Below are positions 25,662-34,733 of a stretch of DNA of 64,000 nt, piece by piece; within the stretch, counting starts at the first letter, position 1; each line of letters opens with the position of its first letter. The DNA lies in assembly GCA_018268055.1 (NCBI GenBank), contig JAFDXF010000065.1, positions 1 through 64,000 of the forward strand, written 5' to 3'. The notes under the pieces were generated by a model. It searched no databases. It saw only the letters and a program-made list of their open reading frames with translations, and was not told the DNA's origin. This DNA is from Bacteroidota bacterium (GTDB taxonomy: Bacteria > Bacteroidota > Bacteroidia > Chitinophagales > Chitinophagaceae). The position numbers were made by a program, and so were the translations under genes.

Positions 25662-26552
25662 ATGGAAGCTTTAAACCCTTTAAATATTACTCTTGATGCT
25701 GCTCCATTCCCTATTTTCAATAAAGCAAATATTGAAGTATCAGTTCTCCGTTTAGACAAGATTCATTCAGTTATTTCAGGCAACAAGTGGTTTAAACTTC
25801 GTTATTATTTAGAAGATTTTAAAAAATCAACTAAAAAAGCTTTAATCACTTTTGGTGGTGCTTGGTCCAATCATATTGTAGCTACTGCAGCAGCATGCAA
25901 TCAAGAAAACATTCCATGCATTGGAATCATTCGGGGCGAAGAAGCAGCAACACTTTCAACTACCTTGATAGAGGCACGCAATTATGGCATGCACCTCATA
26001 TTCATCACAAGGCAAGATTTCAAACAAAAGAAATTGCCTCAAAATTTATTAAGTGATGAAAATTATATTATTCCCGAAGGAGGATACGGCATATTAGGTA
26101 TGCAAGGAGCAGCAACCATTCTTGAATTTGTAAATAAAAATAATTTTACGCATGTCTGTTGTGCTGCAGGTACAGGCACAATGGCTGCAGGCATATTAAA
26201 AGCAACAAACGATAATCAACAAGTAGTTGTTATCAGTGCCCTGAGAAATAATATTAGCTTGCTGGGCTCTATCAATAGTTTAACCTGTACAGAATCTTCA
26301 AGATTACAAATATTTCACGATTATCATTTTGGCGGGTATGCACATCACCGACCTGAGCTGCTTAAATTTATGAATGAATTTTATCAACAAACAAAAATCC
26401 CATCAGACTTTGTTTACACAGGAAAAATGTTTTTTGCTATTGCTGACTTGGCAACTTTAAAATATTTTCCGGAAGGAAGCAAGTTATTACTCATACACAG
26501 CGGCGGATTGCAAGGCAACACATCGCTTGAGAAAGGAACGTTAATATTTTAA
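25662..26552 (+). CDS. PLP-dependent ACC deaminase/D-cysteine desulfhydrase family enzyme
   Basis: 296-aa fold-type II PLP enzyme. The PLP lysine lies in GNKWFKLRYYL and the following TFGGAWSNHIVATAAAC matches the GGxxSNH cofactor loop. CCAAGTGTMAAG binds the phosphate. Family members are 1-aminocyclopropane-1-carboxylate deaminases or D-cysteine desulfhydrases. In non-plant-associated Bacteroidota the latter, or an uncharacterised D-amino-acid activity, is the more likely. The two cannot be separated here. Confidence 0.86.
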   Translation: MEALNPLNITLDAAPFPIFNKANIEVSVLRLDKIHSVISGNKWFKLRYYLEDFKKSTKKALITFGGAWSNHIVATAAACNQENIPCIGIIRGEEAATLSTTLIEARNYGMHLIFITRQDFKQKKLPQNLLSDENYIIPEGGYGILGMQGAATILEFVNKNNFTHVCCAAGTGTMAAGILKATNDNQQVVVISALRNNISLLGSINSLTCTESSRLQIFHDYHFGGYAHHRPELLKFMNEFYQQTKIPSDFVYTGKMFFAIADLATLKYFPEGSKLLLIHSGGLQGNTSLEKGTLIF

Positions 26553-26572
26553 TTTTATCTGAAGCAGCATCT

Positions 26573-26580
26573 TATCTTTG
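26573..26580 (+). promoter_or_regulatory. -7 box upstream of the gene at 26626
   Basis: TATCTTTG matches TAnnTTTG, about 46 nt upstream of the ATG. A hairpin terminator for the preceding gene is not seen. Confidence 0.45.
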
Positions 26581-26625
26581 TTTCTACTCGTTTGAGTAAA
26601 TTTTAAAAGAATTCAGTATCAACTT

Positions 26626-27465
26626 ATGAAAAAAATTATAGCGACACTTTTCTTTTTCAATATTCTAAACTCATTGAATGTCTCCGCACAGCAGACTGTA
26701 ATTACCGGAATGGATACATTGCCTCAATTTTCTGTTATCAATACTTCCGGCAATCGCAATATTATTAGTTGGGTAAATAATTATTCATTGGTGAAACAAA
26801 TCAGTATTCAACGCTCTATTGACAGCCTTTCCAATTTTAAAACCATCTTAAATGTGGCAGATCCAATGGCTGTTCAAAATGGTTTTATGGATACCAAAGC
26901 ACCGATTGGCAAAGTGTTCTATCGTATTTACATACAATTAGATAAAGGGGAATACCTATTCAGTAAAACGAAAAGTCCTTTCCCTGATTCATTAATAAAA
27001 AAGAAAATAACTGAAGCAACCGGAAAAAGAGATACGTTAATAGAGAACGGGCAGATGATTATTACTAAAACAGATACTGTTTTTATAGAAAGCAAACCGG
27101 TCATTGTAAAAGCGGCACCAATAATAATAAAGTTAGACACATTGCAATGGGGCGACACTATTGCATCGCCAAAGCCGGTTTATACTCCACCGAAAGTGCC
27201 TGCTTATACTCCTTCGCTCTATGTATTCACCGGTCGGGATGGATATGTGCGTGTAACAGTACCAAATGAAGAAAGGCTGAAACTTTACACAATAAAATTT
27301 TTTGATGATGACAATACGCTATTGTTTGAATTGAAAGACTTAAAGGAAAAGGATTTCAAATTGGATAAAACGAATTTTTATCATGCCGGCTGGTTTCATT
27401 TCGAATTGTATGACGATGGAAAACTAATAGAACGTCATAAATTTTATTTACAGAAGGATTTCTGA
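26626..27465 (+). CDS. Exported protein of unknown function
   Basis: 279 aa with a signal peptide (cleavage near VSAQQ). Residues about 30-110 read like a single fibronectin-III-type beta module (SGNRNIISWVN...SISIQRSIDS...YRIYIQLDKGEYLFS), and residues 195-279 suggest a second beta-rich segment (TGRDGYVRVTVPNEERLKLYTIKFFDDD...). A Pro/Lys/Thr linker separates them. I do not recognise a named family. The 3' end overlaps convergent lipB by 18 nt. It may be an outer-membrane-associated or gliding/secretion-related factor, but nothing shows it. Confidence 0.75.
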   Translation: MKKIIATLFFFNILNSLNVSAQQTVITGMDTLPQFSVINTSGNRNIISWVNNYSLVKQISIQRSIDSLSNFKTILNVADPMAVQNGFMDTKAPIGKVFYRIYIQLDKGEYLFSKTKSPFPDSLIKKKITEATGKRDTLIENGQMIITKTDTVFIESKPVIVKAAPIIIKLDTLQWGDTIASPKPVYTPPKVPAYTPSLYVFTGRDGYVRVTVPNEERLKLYTIKFFDDDNTLLFELKDLKEKDFKLDKTNFYHAGWFHFELYDDGKLIERHKFYLQKDF

Positions 27466-28182
27466 TACTAATTCAGCAGAAAATATTTTTTCAAAATTTC
27501 GTTTCACTTTTTCTTTTACTTCCATCATATCCACTGGTCGACCTAATTCTTTTTCCAAAGAAGTAACTTGCTTATTAACAATTCCACAAGGGATGATAAA
27601 ATTAAAATAAGACAAATCGGTATTCACATTAAATGCAAACCCATGCATCGTTATCCACCGACTACAACGAACACCGATAGCGCAGATCTTTCGCTCTTTT
27701 CCGGGCATATCAGGATCTATCCAGACACCGGTCTCTCCATTTGAACGATCCGCCTTCACTCCATATTCATCTAATGTTTGAATGATTACCTCTTCAATAT
27801 TTCTTAGATACTTTCCAATATCAGTCGTAAATTTTTCTAAATCCAGAATCGGGTAGCCTACTATTTGCCCCGGCCCATGAAAAGTAATATCCCCCCCACG
27901 ATTGGTTTGAAAAAATTGTATATGCTTTGCATCTAATTCTTCATCAGCCAATAATACGTTTTCTTTATTGCCGCTTTTTCCCAGTGTGTAAACAAGAGGA
28001 TGCTCTGTGAATAATAAATAATTGGTAGTGTCTTTATCATTTTCAGAAGCAGGTTCTTCTGTTTGATTGTATTGCGCTGATTTAATCTTTACGTTTTCTT
28101 GCAATAATTTTTCTTGATAATCCCAGGCTTGCTTATACTCCATCAGCCCTAAATCTCGAAATATAATTTTTTGATGACTCAT
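27448..28182 (-). CDS. lipB: Octanoyl-[ACP]:protein octanoyltransferase
   Basis: Transfers octanoyl from acyl-carrier protein to lipoyl domains, the first step of lipoate synthesis, 244 aa. RGGDITFHGPGQIVGYPI and the catalytic pair Lys165 (KICAIG) and Cys199 (FIIPCGI) are present. The region around residues 42-52 (EEPASENDKDT) is a charged insertion before HPLVYTLG. lipA is not in the window. A -7 box TAAATTTG (28194-28201) lies almost at the start codon. Confidence 0.95.
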   Translation of the reverse strand: MSHQKIIFRDLGLMEYKQAWDYQEKLLQENVKIKSAQYNQTEEPASENDKDTTNYLLFTEHPLVYTLGKSGNKENVLLADEELDAKHIQFFQTNRGGDITFHGPGQIVGYPILDLEKFTTDIGKYLRNIEEVIIQTLDEYGVKADRSNGETGVWIDPDMPGKERKICAIGVRCSRWITMHGFAFNVNTDLSYFNFIIPCGIVNKQVTSLEKELGRPVDMMEVKEKVKRNFEKIFSAELVSEILL

Positions 28183-28193
28183 AATCTATGTCG

Positions 28194-28201
28194 CAAATTT
28201 A
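28194..28201 (-). promoter_or_regulatory. -7 box for lipB
   Basis: TAAATTTG on the minus strand, 12 nt before the lipB ATG, so the expected leader is only a few nucleotides. No clear -33 element. Confidence 0.45.
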
Positions 28202-28260
28202 AGTTATTCTTTCACGTTAAAGCCGTTCTACCGTAAAGAGCAAAAACTGCCTTCAATACT

Positions 28261-28268
28261 TACCTTTG
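28261..28268 (+). promoter_or_regulatory. -7 box for the RluD-type gene
   Basis: TACCTTTG, full consensus, with the ATG only 5 nt beyond its last base (28274). Transcription would start at or next to the A of the ATG, so the mRNA is probably leaderless. Confidence 0.55.
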
Positions 28269-28273
28269 CCCGA

Positions 28274-29335
28274 ATGAGTGAAGCACAACAAAATAATCGT
28301 CCCGAAATAACAGAAGGAAGCGACGAGCTTTATGAACGTTTTAGCATTACAATTGATAAAGGTCAAGAACCTTTGCGTATTGATAAATTTCTGACCAATC
28401 GTATAGAAGGTGCTACCAGAAACAAAATACAACAAGCCCTGAATGCAGGAATGGTATTAGTAAACGGGAACAGTGTAAAATCAAATTACAAAATAAAACC
28501 CGGTGACAGTATTATTACTTACTCCGATACAAGTCCTGAAGAAACAGATGTTGTAGCCGAAAAAATGGATTTGAATATTGTTTATGAAGATGATAGCTTG
28601 ATGGTCGTCAATAAACCGGCAGGAATGGTAGTGCATCCCGGAAGTGGAAATTATACAGGTACATTACTCAATGGAATCGCTTGGTATCTGCAACAAAAAA
28701 TCCCCAACCTCTCAGAAGAAACGCTACCAAGATTTGGGTTAGTACATCGCATTGATAAAAACACAAGTGGCTTATTAGTACTGGCCAAGACACATAAAGC
28801 CATGCGTCATTTGGCCAAACAATTTTTTGATCATACTATCAGAAGACAATACGCTGCATTAGTTTGGGGCGATCTTGAAAATGAAGAAGGAACAATTGTA
28901 GCACACGTTGGAAGACATCAACGATTCAGAAAATTATTTGAGGCATATCCGGATGGAGAATATGGTAAAGATGCCACTACACATTACAAGGTAAAAGAAC
29001 GATTTGGTTATGTCACTTTAATAGAATGTGTTTTAGAAACCGGTCGCACACATCAAATCAGGGTGCACATGAAACATCTCGGGCATCCGATCTTCAATGA
29101 TGATTTTTATGGTGGCGACAAAATAGTAAAAGGAACTGTTTTTGCTAAGTACAAACAATTTGTAGATAATTGTTTTGAAATTTGTAAAAGACAGGCACTC
29201 CATGCCCAAACACTTGGCTTCATACATCCCGAAACAGGAAAAGAATTATTTTTTGAAGCTCCATTACCCAATGATATAGCAGAAGTCATAGATAAATGGA
29301 GAAAATATGTTTCTGTTATTGGCAATAGAAAATAA
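28274..29335 (+). CDS. RluA-family 23S rRNA pseudouridine synthase (RluD-like)
   Basis: 353 aa. An S4 RNA-binding domain (RIDKFLTNRIEGATRNKIQQAL, about residues 35-75) is followed by the RluA-type catalytic domain with LVHRIDKNTSGLL and catalytic Asp161. VVNKPAGMVVHPG is typical. Domain order and length fit RluD, which modifies helix 69 of 23S rRNA (positions 1911/1915/1917), but other RluA members look alike. A consensus -7 box touching the start codon suggests a leaderless transcript. Confidence 0.9.
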   Translation: MSEAQQNNRPEITEGSDELYERFSITIDKGQEPLRIDKFLTNRIEGATRNKIQQALNAGMVLVNGNSVKSNYKIKPGDSIITYSDTSPEETDVVAEKMDLNIVYEDDSLMVVNKPAGMVVHPGSGNYTGTLLNGIAWYLQQKIPNLSEETLPRFGLVHRIDKNTSGLLVLAKTHKAMRHLAKQFFDHTIRRQYAALVWGDLENEEGTIVAHVGRHQRFRKLFEAYPDGEYGKDATTHYKVKERFGYVTLIECVLETGRTHQIRVHMKHLGHPIFNDDFYGGDKIVKGTVFAKYKQFVDNCFEICKRQALHAQTLGFIHPETGKELFFEAPLPNDIAEVIDKWRKYVSVIGNRK

Positions 29336-29535
29336 TTTTTGGTTATAAATTAGATTTTTCCCATTCTTTACTTTCTTAAAACCTGATAAAAGAATTGATG
29401 ATATTTTGGTTGTGAAACACTATTTTTACACCTCATTAAACCTATAAAATGAAGGCTTAATTCAAGGGCTTTTAATTCGCTCCATTAAACGATTCAGCTT
29501 TCAAAAACACATTAAACATTTAAAAAATTTAAGTC

Positions 29536-30264
29536 ATGAAGAAGTCCGTATTATTGATTATTTTTTTTAGTTCTACAATTTTATTGCATGCGCAGGATGG
29601 CGATCAATTAAAAAAGCATTATTTAAAAACTTATACGCAATCACTCAGCTACAATGATGTGAACAGCGCTATTGGTGCGTTGCAAGGTTATTTAGCCATA
29701 GACAAAGCCTATAATTATTTGGATACATTATCCATGCTTTATTTTTCTGTAAAGAATTATTATAGTGCACTACTTACCTCTGAAGAAGTGTATAAAGCAG
29801 ATGCCAAAAACTTGGAAGCTATGGCACGCACTGCAGAATGTTATGACGAATTGGGAGATCCCAAAACTGCAACCGGACTTTTTGAACAGGTTGTACCTAA
29901 AATCAGAAATCCGTTTTATGCTTATAAATTAGCGGTGTGCCAATATCAAATTAAGCGCACAGCGGAAAGTGAAGCATCTGCTAAAATCGTTCTTGCAGAT
30001 ACATTGAGCAGAAAAATAGGTGTGCCATTTACTACAATAAGCGGTCAAGAGCAAAATGTATCTGTTGCAGCTGCTGCTGCAAATCTGATTGGCGTTATGC
30101 GCTTGGATGTGAAAAATTATGCAGAAGCAAAAAAATATTTTGAGCAAGCATTGGCATTATTCCCTGATTTTGCCGGAGCGAAAGACAATCTTGCTGCAAT
30201 AGAAAGACTAACTAAAGGAGCTAAGACTACACCTGCGACAAAATCGCCTGCAAAAAGAAATTAA
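29536..30264 (+). CDS. Exported TPR protein
   Basis: 242 aa with a signal peptide ending at LLHAQ. Tetratricopeptide-like helical pairs cover about residues 45-215 (YLDTLSMLYFSVKNYYSALLTSEEVYKADAKN; FEQALALFPDFAGAKDNLAAI). A short Lys/Ala/Thr/Pro-rich basic tail ends it. TPR proteins act as scaffolds; no partner is evident. The 200-nt gap upstream holds no gene and no clear consensus promoter. A strong terminator follows 33 nt after the stop. Confidence 0.85.
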   Translation: MKKSVLLIIFFSSTILLHAQDGDQLKKHYLKTYTQSLSYNDVNSAIGALQGYLAIDKAYNYLDTLSMLYFSVKNYYSALLTSEEVYKADAKNLEAMARTAECYDELGDPKTATGLFEQVVPKIRNPFYAYKLAVCQYQIKRTAESEASAKIVLADTLSRKIGVPFTTISGQEQNVSVAAAAANLIGVMRLDVKNYAEAKKYFEQALALFPDFAGAKDNLAAIERLTKGAKTTPATKSPAKRN

Positions 30265-30296
30265 AAAAAATAAAAATCCAAAACAAACTGATAAGG

Positions 30297-30320
30297 AGAG
30301 GCCAAAAGGCCTCTTTTTTT
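30297..30320 (+). terminator. Intrinsic terminator after the TPR gene
   Basis: A 7-bp stem AGAGGCC/GGCCTCT with an AAAA loop (30297-30314), then a T-run to 30320. It ends 1 nt before the convergent sdaA stop. Confidence 0.9.
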
Positions 30321-30321
30321 A

Positions 30322-31764
30322 TTAACATTCAGGAAGGCTCAACGGAACATTTATAGCCAATCCTCCATCAGAAGTTTCTTTGTATTTATAATTCATATCG
30401 AGTGCAGTCTGCCACATCGTTTTCACTACGGCATCCAAAGATACCTTGGCATAATCCGGCATACTTTGCAATGCGAGTTGAGAAGCAGTAATTGCCTTTA
30501 TTGCTCCCATTGTATTACGTTCAATGCAGGGCACTTGTACCAGTCCTGCAATAGGATCACATGTTAAACCTAAATGATGCTCCATTGCTATTTCAGCAGC
30601 CATCATAGCTTGTCGCTGAGATCCGCCCAAACATTCGGTAAGCCCACCGGCCGCCATTGCAGAAGAAACGCCTATTTCGGCTTGGCATCCGCCCATTGCA
30701 GCAGAAAGTGTTGCTCCTTTTTTAAAAATACTGCCCATTTCACTGGACGTTAAAAAGAATTGCAATATTTTTTCGTCAATCTGATTCTTTGTTAATCCAT
30801 CAGTGCAAAATGCAATGTAATACTGTAATACTGCGGGAATCACTCCGGCTGCACCATTGGTAGGAGCAGTTACAACACGCCCAAATGAAGCATTTACTTC
30901 ATTTACCGCTAAAGCAAAACAACTAACCCAATCCAGAATATATTTAAAATCTTTCCCGCCTGAACGAATTGCATTCAGCCATTCATCATAGTTTGATTCT
31001 GCTGCACCATTTAATAATTTTTTATTCAGATTGTATGCTCTTCGTTTTACATGAAGGCCTCCGGGTAATGTTCCATCGGTATGACATCCGGTGTACATAC
31101 TTTCTTTCATTACTTGCCATATTTTCATTATCCCTTCCTTTGTTTCTTGTTCACTGTGCCAGATAAGTTCATTCTCTGCTACTACCTCAGATATTGAAAG
31201 TCCGGTTTTCATACACCAATGCAATAAATCATCTGCTTTTTCTATTGGGAAAGGAAGTTGTTTTACTTCTTTTGAGTTTTGTTCTTCTCCTTCTTTTACA
31301 ACAAAACCTCCGCCTATTGAATAATATGTTTCATAGATAGAGTTACCATTTTTTAAATCGGCTAAAAATGTTACAGCATTAGGATGGAAAGGCAAAGATT
31401 CTGTTTTTAAAAATTCAATGTCTTCTGCAGGATCAAAACTTACTTCGTGCAAACCAAGTAATACAATTTTTTTCATACTACTTATATCATGAATCTTCGC
31501 ATCAATTTGATCTACTGCAAACGTAACAGGATCATCGCCACAAAGACCTAACTGAACTGCGATATCCGTTCCGTGCCCTTTGCCGGTTTTGGCCAATGAG
31601 CCATAGAGCAATACTCTTGCACTCACCACATTGAATAAAAGATTTTTATCCTGCAGCATTTGTACAAAACGCTGAGCGGCACGCCAAGGCCCCAATGTAT
31701 GAGAGCTGGAAGGCCCAACACCAATTTTGAAAATGTCAAAGACGGAAATCGCTTCGTATGGCAC
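30322..31764 (-). CDS. sdaA: L-serine ammonia-lyase (iron-sulfur, single chain)
   Basis: Deaminates L-serine to pyruvate using a 4Fe-4S cluster, 480 aa with fused beta and alpha domains. The start region [21 protein letters not shown] is diagnostic. Cluster cysteines are expected in GGCQAEIG, in the LTCDPIAG segment and in VPCIERN. The start is GTG at 31764. A consensus promoter with both elements is placed so that the leader is about 10 nt. Confidence 0.95.
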   Translation of the reverse strand: MPYEAISVFDIFKIGVGPSSSHTLGPWRAAQRFVQMLQDKNLLFNVVSARVLLYGSLAKTGKGHGTDIAVQLGLCGDDPVTFAVDQIDAKIHDISSMKKIVLLGLHEVSFDPAEDIEFLKTESLPFHPNAVTFLADLKNGNSIYETYYSIGGGFVVKEGEEQNSKEVKQLPFPIEKADDLLHWCMKTGLSISEVVAENELIWHSEQETKEGIMKIWQVMKESMYTGCHTDGTLPGGLHVKRRAYNLNKKLLNGAAESNYDEWLNAIRSGGKDFKYILDWVSCFALAVNEVNASFGRVVTAPTNGAAGVIPAVLQYYIAFCTDGLTKNQIDEKILQFFLTSSEMGSIFKKGATLSAAMGGCQAEIGVSSAMAAGGLTECLGGSQRQAMMAAEIAMEHHLGLTCDPIAGLVQVPCIERNTMGAIKAITASQLALQSMPDYAKVSLDAVVKTMWQTALDMNYKYKETSDGGLAINVPLSLPEC

Positions 31765-31779
31765 TGTATATATTTTCTA

Positions 31780-31809
31780 CAAATTTAATATTGCTTTGTC
31801 AAACATCAA
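31780..31809 (-). promoter_or_regulatory. Promoter of sdaA
   Basis: On the minus strand: TTG (31809-31807), 19 nt, then TAAATTTG (31787-31780). Spacing and sequence match the Bacteroidota consensus; the start of transcription should fall near 31774. Confidence 0.7.
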
Positions 31810-31862
31810 CACACATTAAAAATATGCAGATTTCGATTTTAGATATTTTCATCACAGACAAT

Positions 31863-31889
31863 AAAAAACCCGGCCTATTAAAAGCCGGG
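31863..31889 (-). terminator. Intrinsic terminator after the FKBP lipoprotein gene
   Basis: A perfect 6-bp GC stem CCCGGC/GCCGGG (31869-31874 with 31884-31889) is followed on the minus strand by six T (31868-31863). It lies 24 nt after the stop at 31913. Confidence 0.85.
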
Positions 31890-31912
31890 CTTAAAAAATA
31901 AAATATAATCCT

Positions 31913-32380
31913 TTATTGCACATCCACTAATTCAATCTCAAAAAATAAAATTGCATTTCCGGGTACGGTACCATAGCCGGTACATCCATATCCCATAGAG
32001 GAAGGTATAATTATTTGAATTTTTCCACCTTTTTGTATCATCGGAAGAGCTACTTGCCAGCCGGTTATTAAACCACCAAGTCCCCAAGGGCCTACTGCAT
32101 TTGTTTGCTGTTCAAAAATCTGATCATTCATAAATTTTCCAGTATATTTAACAGTAATTCCGGAATTAAGATTCGGCGTAGCACCACTTCCTTGATTGAT
32201 GACCTGATAATACAATCCACTACTATGAAGCGTTCCAGTCATTCCATGTGAAGAAGCATAGCTCAAAATGGTGGACTCTTCGCTTTGCACTGTTTTGTCT
32301 TTACAAACTGCATCTTTCACGCAAGATGGCCACCAAATAACTGAACTAACTACTAATAACAAATAAGCGATTTTTTTCAT
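31913..32380 (-). CDS. FKBP-type peptidyl-prolyl isomerase lipoprotein
   Basis: 155 aa with lipobox WPSC (Cys20), thus anchored at a membrane. The FKBP domain covers residues 55-155: VKYTGKF, GLITGWQVALPMIQKGGKIQIIIP, GYGTVPGNAILFFEIELVDV. The Asp of the usual FDSS pocket motif is Glu here (IFEQQ). A Cys lies in the SSMGYGC loop. Such lipoproteins are thought to help fold exported proteins. A -7 box TATTTTTG (32446-32453) lies about 70 nt upstream. Confidence 0.9.
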   Translation of the reverse strand: MKKIAYLLLVVSSVIWWPSCVKDAVCKDKTVQSEESTILSYASSHGMTGTLHSSGLYYQVINQGSGATPNLNSGITVKYTGKFMNDQIFEQQTNAVGPWGLGGLITGWQVALPMIQKGGKIQIIIPSSMGYGCTGYGTVPGNAILFFEIELVDVQ

Positions 32381-32445
32381 ACGTATATTTTTTATTCAAT
32401 TTTTTTATGAATTAATTAAAGACACTTGTTCAAAGAGATTCGCTG

Positions 32446-32453
32446 CAAAAATA
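32446..32453 (-). promoter_or_regulatory. -7 box for the FKBP gene
   Basis: TATTTTTG on the minus strand, directly before the stop codon (TAG region) of the upstream gene. The leader to the ATG would be about 60 nt. No clear -33. Confidence 0.35.
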
Positions 32454-32774
32454 CTATTGCCCTTTTTCTTCCTTCTTTTTTAATTCCAAATAATGTTTTT
32501 CATTCATATCCCACTTATAACGAGCAGAAAAAATAACAATAAAAGACACAATCAATAATGCTGCTATCAAAAGAACAATAATGAGCGATTTATCTTCTGT
32601 CCTGATGACCATATCTGCTCGCTTATACCAGCCTGAAAAAAAATTGACAAATGTGGCGATTACCATAATAGCACCCAGCGGTAAACCTGCATACAAATAG
32701 TGTATTACCTTTTTTTTCTTATTCCGATTAATTTCCCAGTATTGAATAAACTTTTTTTCTTCCTGATTCAGCAT
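32454..32774 (-). CDS. Small two-helix membrane protein, unknown function
   Basis: 106 aa. A charged N-terminus (MLNQEEKKFIQYWEINRNKKKK) precedes one membrane helix at about residues 30-50 and a second at about 64-86, followed by a charged Lys/Glu tail. No family recognised. A -7 box TATCTTTG (32822-32829) lies 48 nt upstream. It may be cotranscribed with the FKBP gene 73 nt downstream. Confidence 0.7.
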   Translation of the reverse strand: MLNQEEKKFIQYWEINRNKKKKVIHYLYAGLPLGAIMVIATFVNFFSGWYKRADMVIRTEDKSLIIVLLIAALLIVSFIVIFSARYKWDMNEKHYLELKKKEEKGQ

Positions 32775-32821
32775 AGTTTACAATGAGTATTTCTGCGTAA
32801 AACCCCTCAATTTTGAAGGTG

Positions 32822-32829
32822 CAAAGATA
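32822..32829 (-). promoter_or_regulatory. -7 box for the two-helix membrane protein gene
   Basis: TATCTTTG on the minus strand, full match to TAnnTTTG, 48 nt before the ATG at 32774. Confidence 0.45.
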
Positions 32830-32896
32830 TAATCTATTACAATGCATTTGTACACTTCAACTAAATTAGTTATCTTACTCCTTTAAAATCAAGGCT

Positions 32897-33838
32897 TTGA
32901 AAATTTCAGCAGTATTTGCTCAATATCTTTATGAACACAAGCGGTTGGATTTACCCGGTTTGGGAACATTCTATTTTAAACAAACTTCCGAACCCGAATT
33001 AGACGCTAAACACAACACCACCGTTTACTCAGGCAATACAAGTTTTGAAAGCAATATCAAAATCAAAGAAAACAAAGAACTGGTCGAATACATCTCTGCA
33101 CAAACAGGTAAATTCAAAGCGCTTGCTGCTGCCGATTTGGATACCCAAATAGAGTTAATCAAACAGTTTTTAAACATAGGCAAAGCCTATCATTTTGAAG
33201 GCATAGGCACATTAATAAAAACAAAACCCGGACAGTTTGAATTACTCTCAACAGATGATCTCAATCAGCTTAATGATGTTTCAATTAAAAAAGCAATAAG
33301 TGCAGAAGTAAAAGATGAAGACAATAAAGGTTTTGGAGAATTATTGATGCCGCATAAACAAAAGTTGAACTTACGCAAGCCGGCATTTGTTTTATTAGCC
33401 TTAATAGGAATCGGGCTTGCTATGTGGGGCGGATATACCGTTTATAAATACACAATAGAAAAAAACAAAATAAGTGAAACGACTACCAATGAATTGAAAA
33501 AAGAAAATTTAAGCTCCCAACCAGAAAAAACTGAACCGATTTCAACTCCATTGGTTCATGATACAACAAATACTCAAAATATTAATAATCCAATTATTGC
33601 AACAAACACTACCAACACATATAAGTTTGTAATAGAAGTAGCGCAAAAGCCAAGAGCGCTTTCTCGATTCGCTCATCTAAATGAAATTGGCGTAAAGGGA
33701 GTTCAAATGGAAACTGCCGATTCTATTACATTCAAAATATTTTTTTCTATGAATGTATTGCCTGCCGACACTTCACGAATCATTGATTCTCTCCGACGCA
33801 ACTATACACCGGCGGGCAAACTTGCATTTGTTGAATAA
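32897..33838 (+). CDS. HU-CCDC81-type and SPOR-like membrane protein
   Basis: 313 aa. Residues 1-115 hold two consecutive HU/IHF-like modules of the bacterial CCDC81 type (LPGLGTFYF; FEGIGTLIKTKPGQFEL). A membrane helix follows at about 155-178, then a Ser/Thr/Asn-rich linker. The last 75 residues (YKFVIEVAQKPRALSRFAHL...) look like a SPOR domain, which binds denuded peptidoglycan at division sites. The cytoplasmic HU-like part with an external SPOR part is a known Bacteroidota layout. Start: TTG at 32897; an in-frame TAG at 32867 leaves no ATG option. Confidence 0.8.
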   Translation: MKISAVFAQYLYEHKRLDLPGLGTFYFKQTSEPELDAKHNTTVYSGNTSFESNIKIKENKELVEYISAQTGKFKALAAADLDTQIELIKQFLNIGKAYHFEGIGTLIKTKPGQFELLSTDDLNQLNDVSIKKAISAEVKDEDNKGFGELLMPHKQKLNLRKPAFVLLALIGIGLAMWGGYTVYKYTIEKNKISETTTNELKKENLSSQPEKTEPISTPLVHDTTNTQNINNPIIATNTTNTYKFVIEVAQKPRALSRFAHLNEIGVKGVQMETADSITFKIFFSMNVLPADTSRIIDSLRRNYTPAGKLAFVE

Positions 33839-33858
33839 GCCAACAAAATATAATTTTG
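33827..33858 (+). promoter_or_regulatory. Promoter of the first tandem lipoprotein gene
   Basis: TTTG (33827-33830), 20 nt, TAATTTTG (33851-33858). Leader to the ATG at 33896 about 32 nt. The -33 element lies within the last codons of the preceding gene. Confidence 0.6.
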
Positions 33859-33895
33859 TCGCTCATATTAACAACTAATCAAAAAACTTATAAGA

Positions 33896-34630
33896 ATGAA
33901 AAAAGAACTTATCACACCTCTTATTGCATTATTATTTATTGCCTGCTCCAATTATGGTGATAAAGAAAAATCCGGCAGTATAGAGGTATTTTACAAAGAA
34001 GGTATCAGCAAAGAGCAAGCAAAAAAAACTGCTGACTTAATATATGAAAGTTTGAAATCTGCAAACCAGGATATCAATACCAAAAAAAGTTTTCAATATA
34101 CCAAAGGCAAAGGTGATACCATCAACTTAAGCATGGTTATAGACGAAGGGAAAATGGCACAGGTAAATGACGAGGCCATGAATGAATTTAGTGTAGTGAT
34201 TTCAGATAGTATTTTTGCCGCCAAACCGGTGAATTTAGTTCTTACCGACAACCGATTCAAGCCAATAAGGACAATAGTTTTTAAAAAACCGGAGATCAGT
34301 GAAAACACACCTAACCTTGTATCCGGAAATATAAACTTAACTTATTCAGAAAAAACAGAACCGGTACTTGCCAAGAATCTCGCAGATTATCTGAACAGCT
34401 ATTTACCATTCGAAGGTGAAGTCCGTTTTTATTTTACAAAAAATGCAACCAACACTTTTGTCATTAAAATGGTAACGAAAGCAGAAGCCATTAACACACT
34501 CTCGCCAAATGATATTGAAGAAATTGCATCAAATATTTCTACCAATGTCTTTCAGGGAGCACCATTAATTTATGAATTGGCTGACGAAAAGTTTAATACA
34601 ATTCGTTCATTCCCCTACCCTGCACAATAA
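33896..34630 (+). CDS. Two-module lipoprotein, tandem copy 1
   Basis: 244 aa with lipobox FIAC (Cys17). Two related modules of about 100 residues follow: the first begins KSGSIEVFYKEGISKEQAKKTAD and the second SGNINLTYSEKTEPVLAKNLAD. Each ends with a LTD/LADExFNxIR-type strand and a Phe/Tyr-rich closing. Family not recognised. The next gene is a paralogue: the first modules are very similar (KEKSGS(I/V)EVFYKEGI), the second modules much less. Both are probably surface or periplasmic. Confidence 0.78.
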   Translation: MKKELITPLIALLFIACSNYGDKEKSGSIEVFYKEGISKEQAKKTADLIYESLKSANQDINTKKSFQYTKGKGDTINLSMVIDEGKMAQVNDEAMNEFSVVISDSIFAAKPVNLVLTDNRFKPIRTIVFKKPEISENTPNLVSGNINLTYSEKTEPVLAKNLADYLNSYLPFEGEVRFYFTKNATNTFVIKMVTKAEAINTLSPNDIEEIASNISTNVFQGAPLIYELADEKFNTIRSFPYPAQ

Positions 34631-34733
34631 GTAGAATTTACCTACTTAAAAATTTGCTGCCGATTAAATAATTGGGAATACATAACTTTAATTTCATTTT
34701 CTAATTATAAAACCCAAACCATTAATCAAAATC

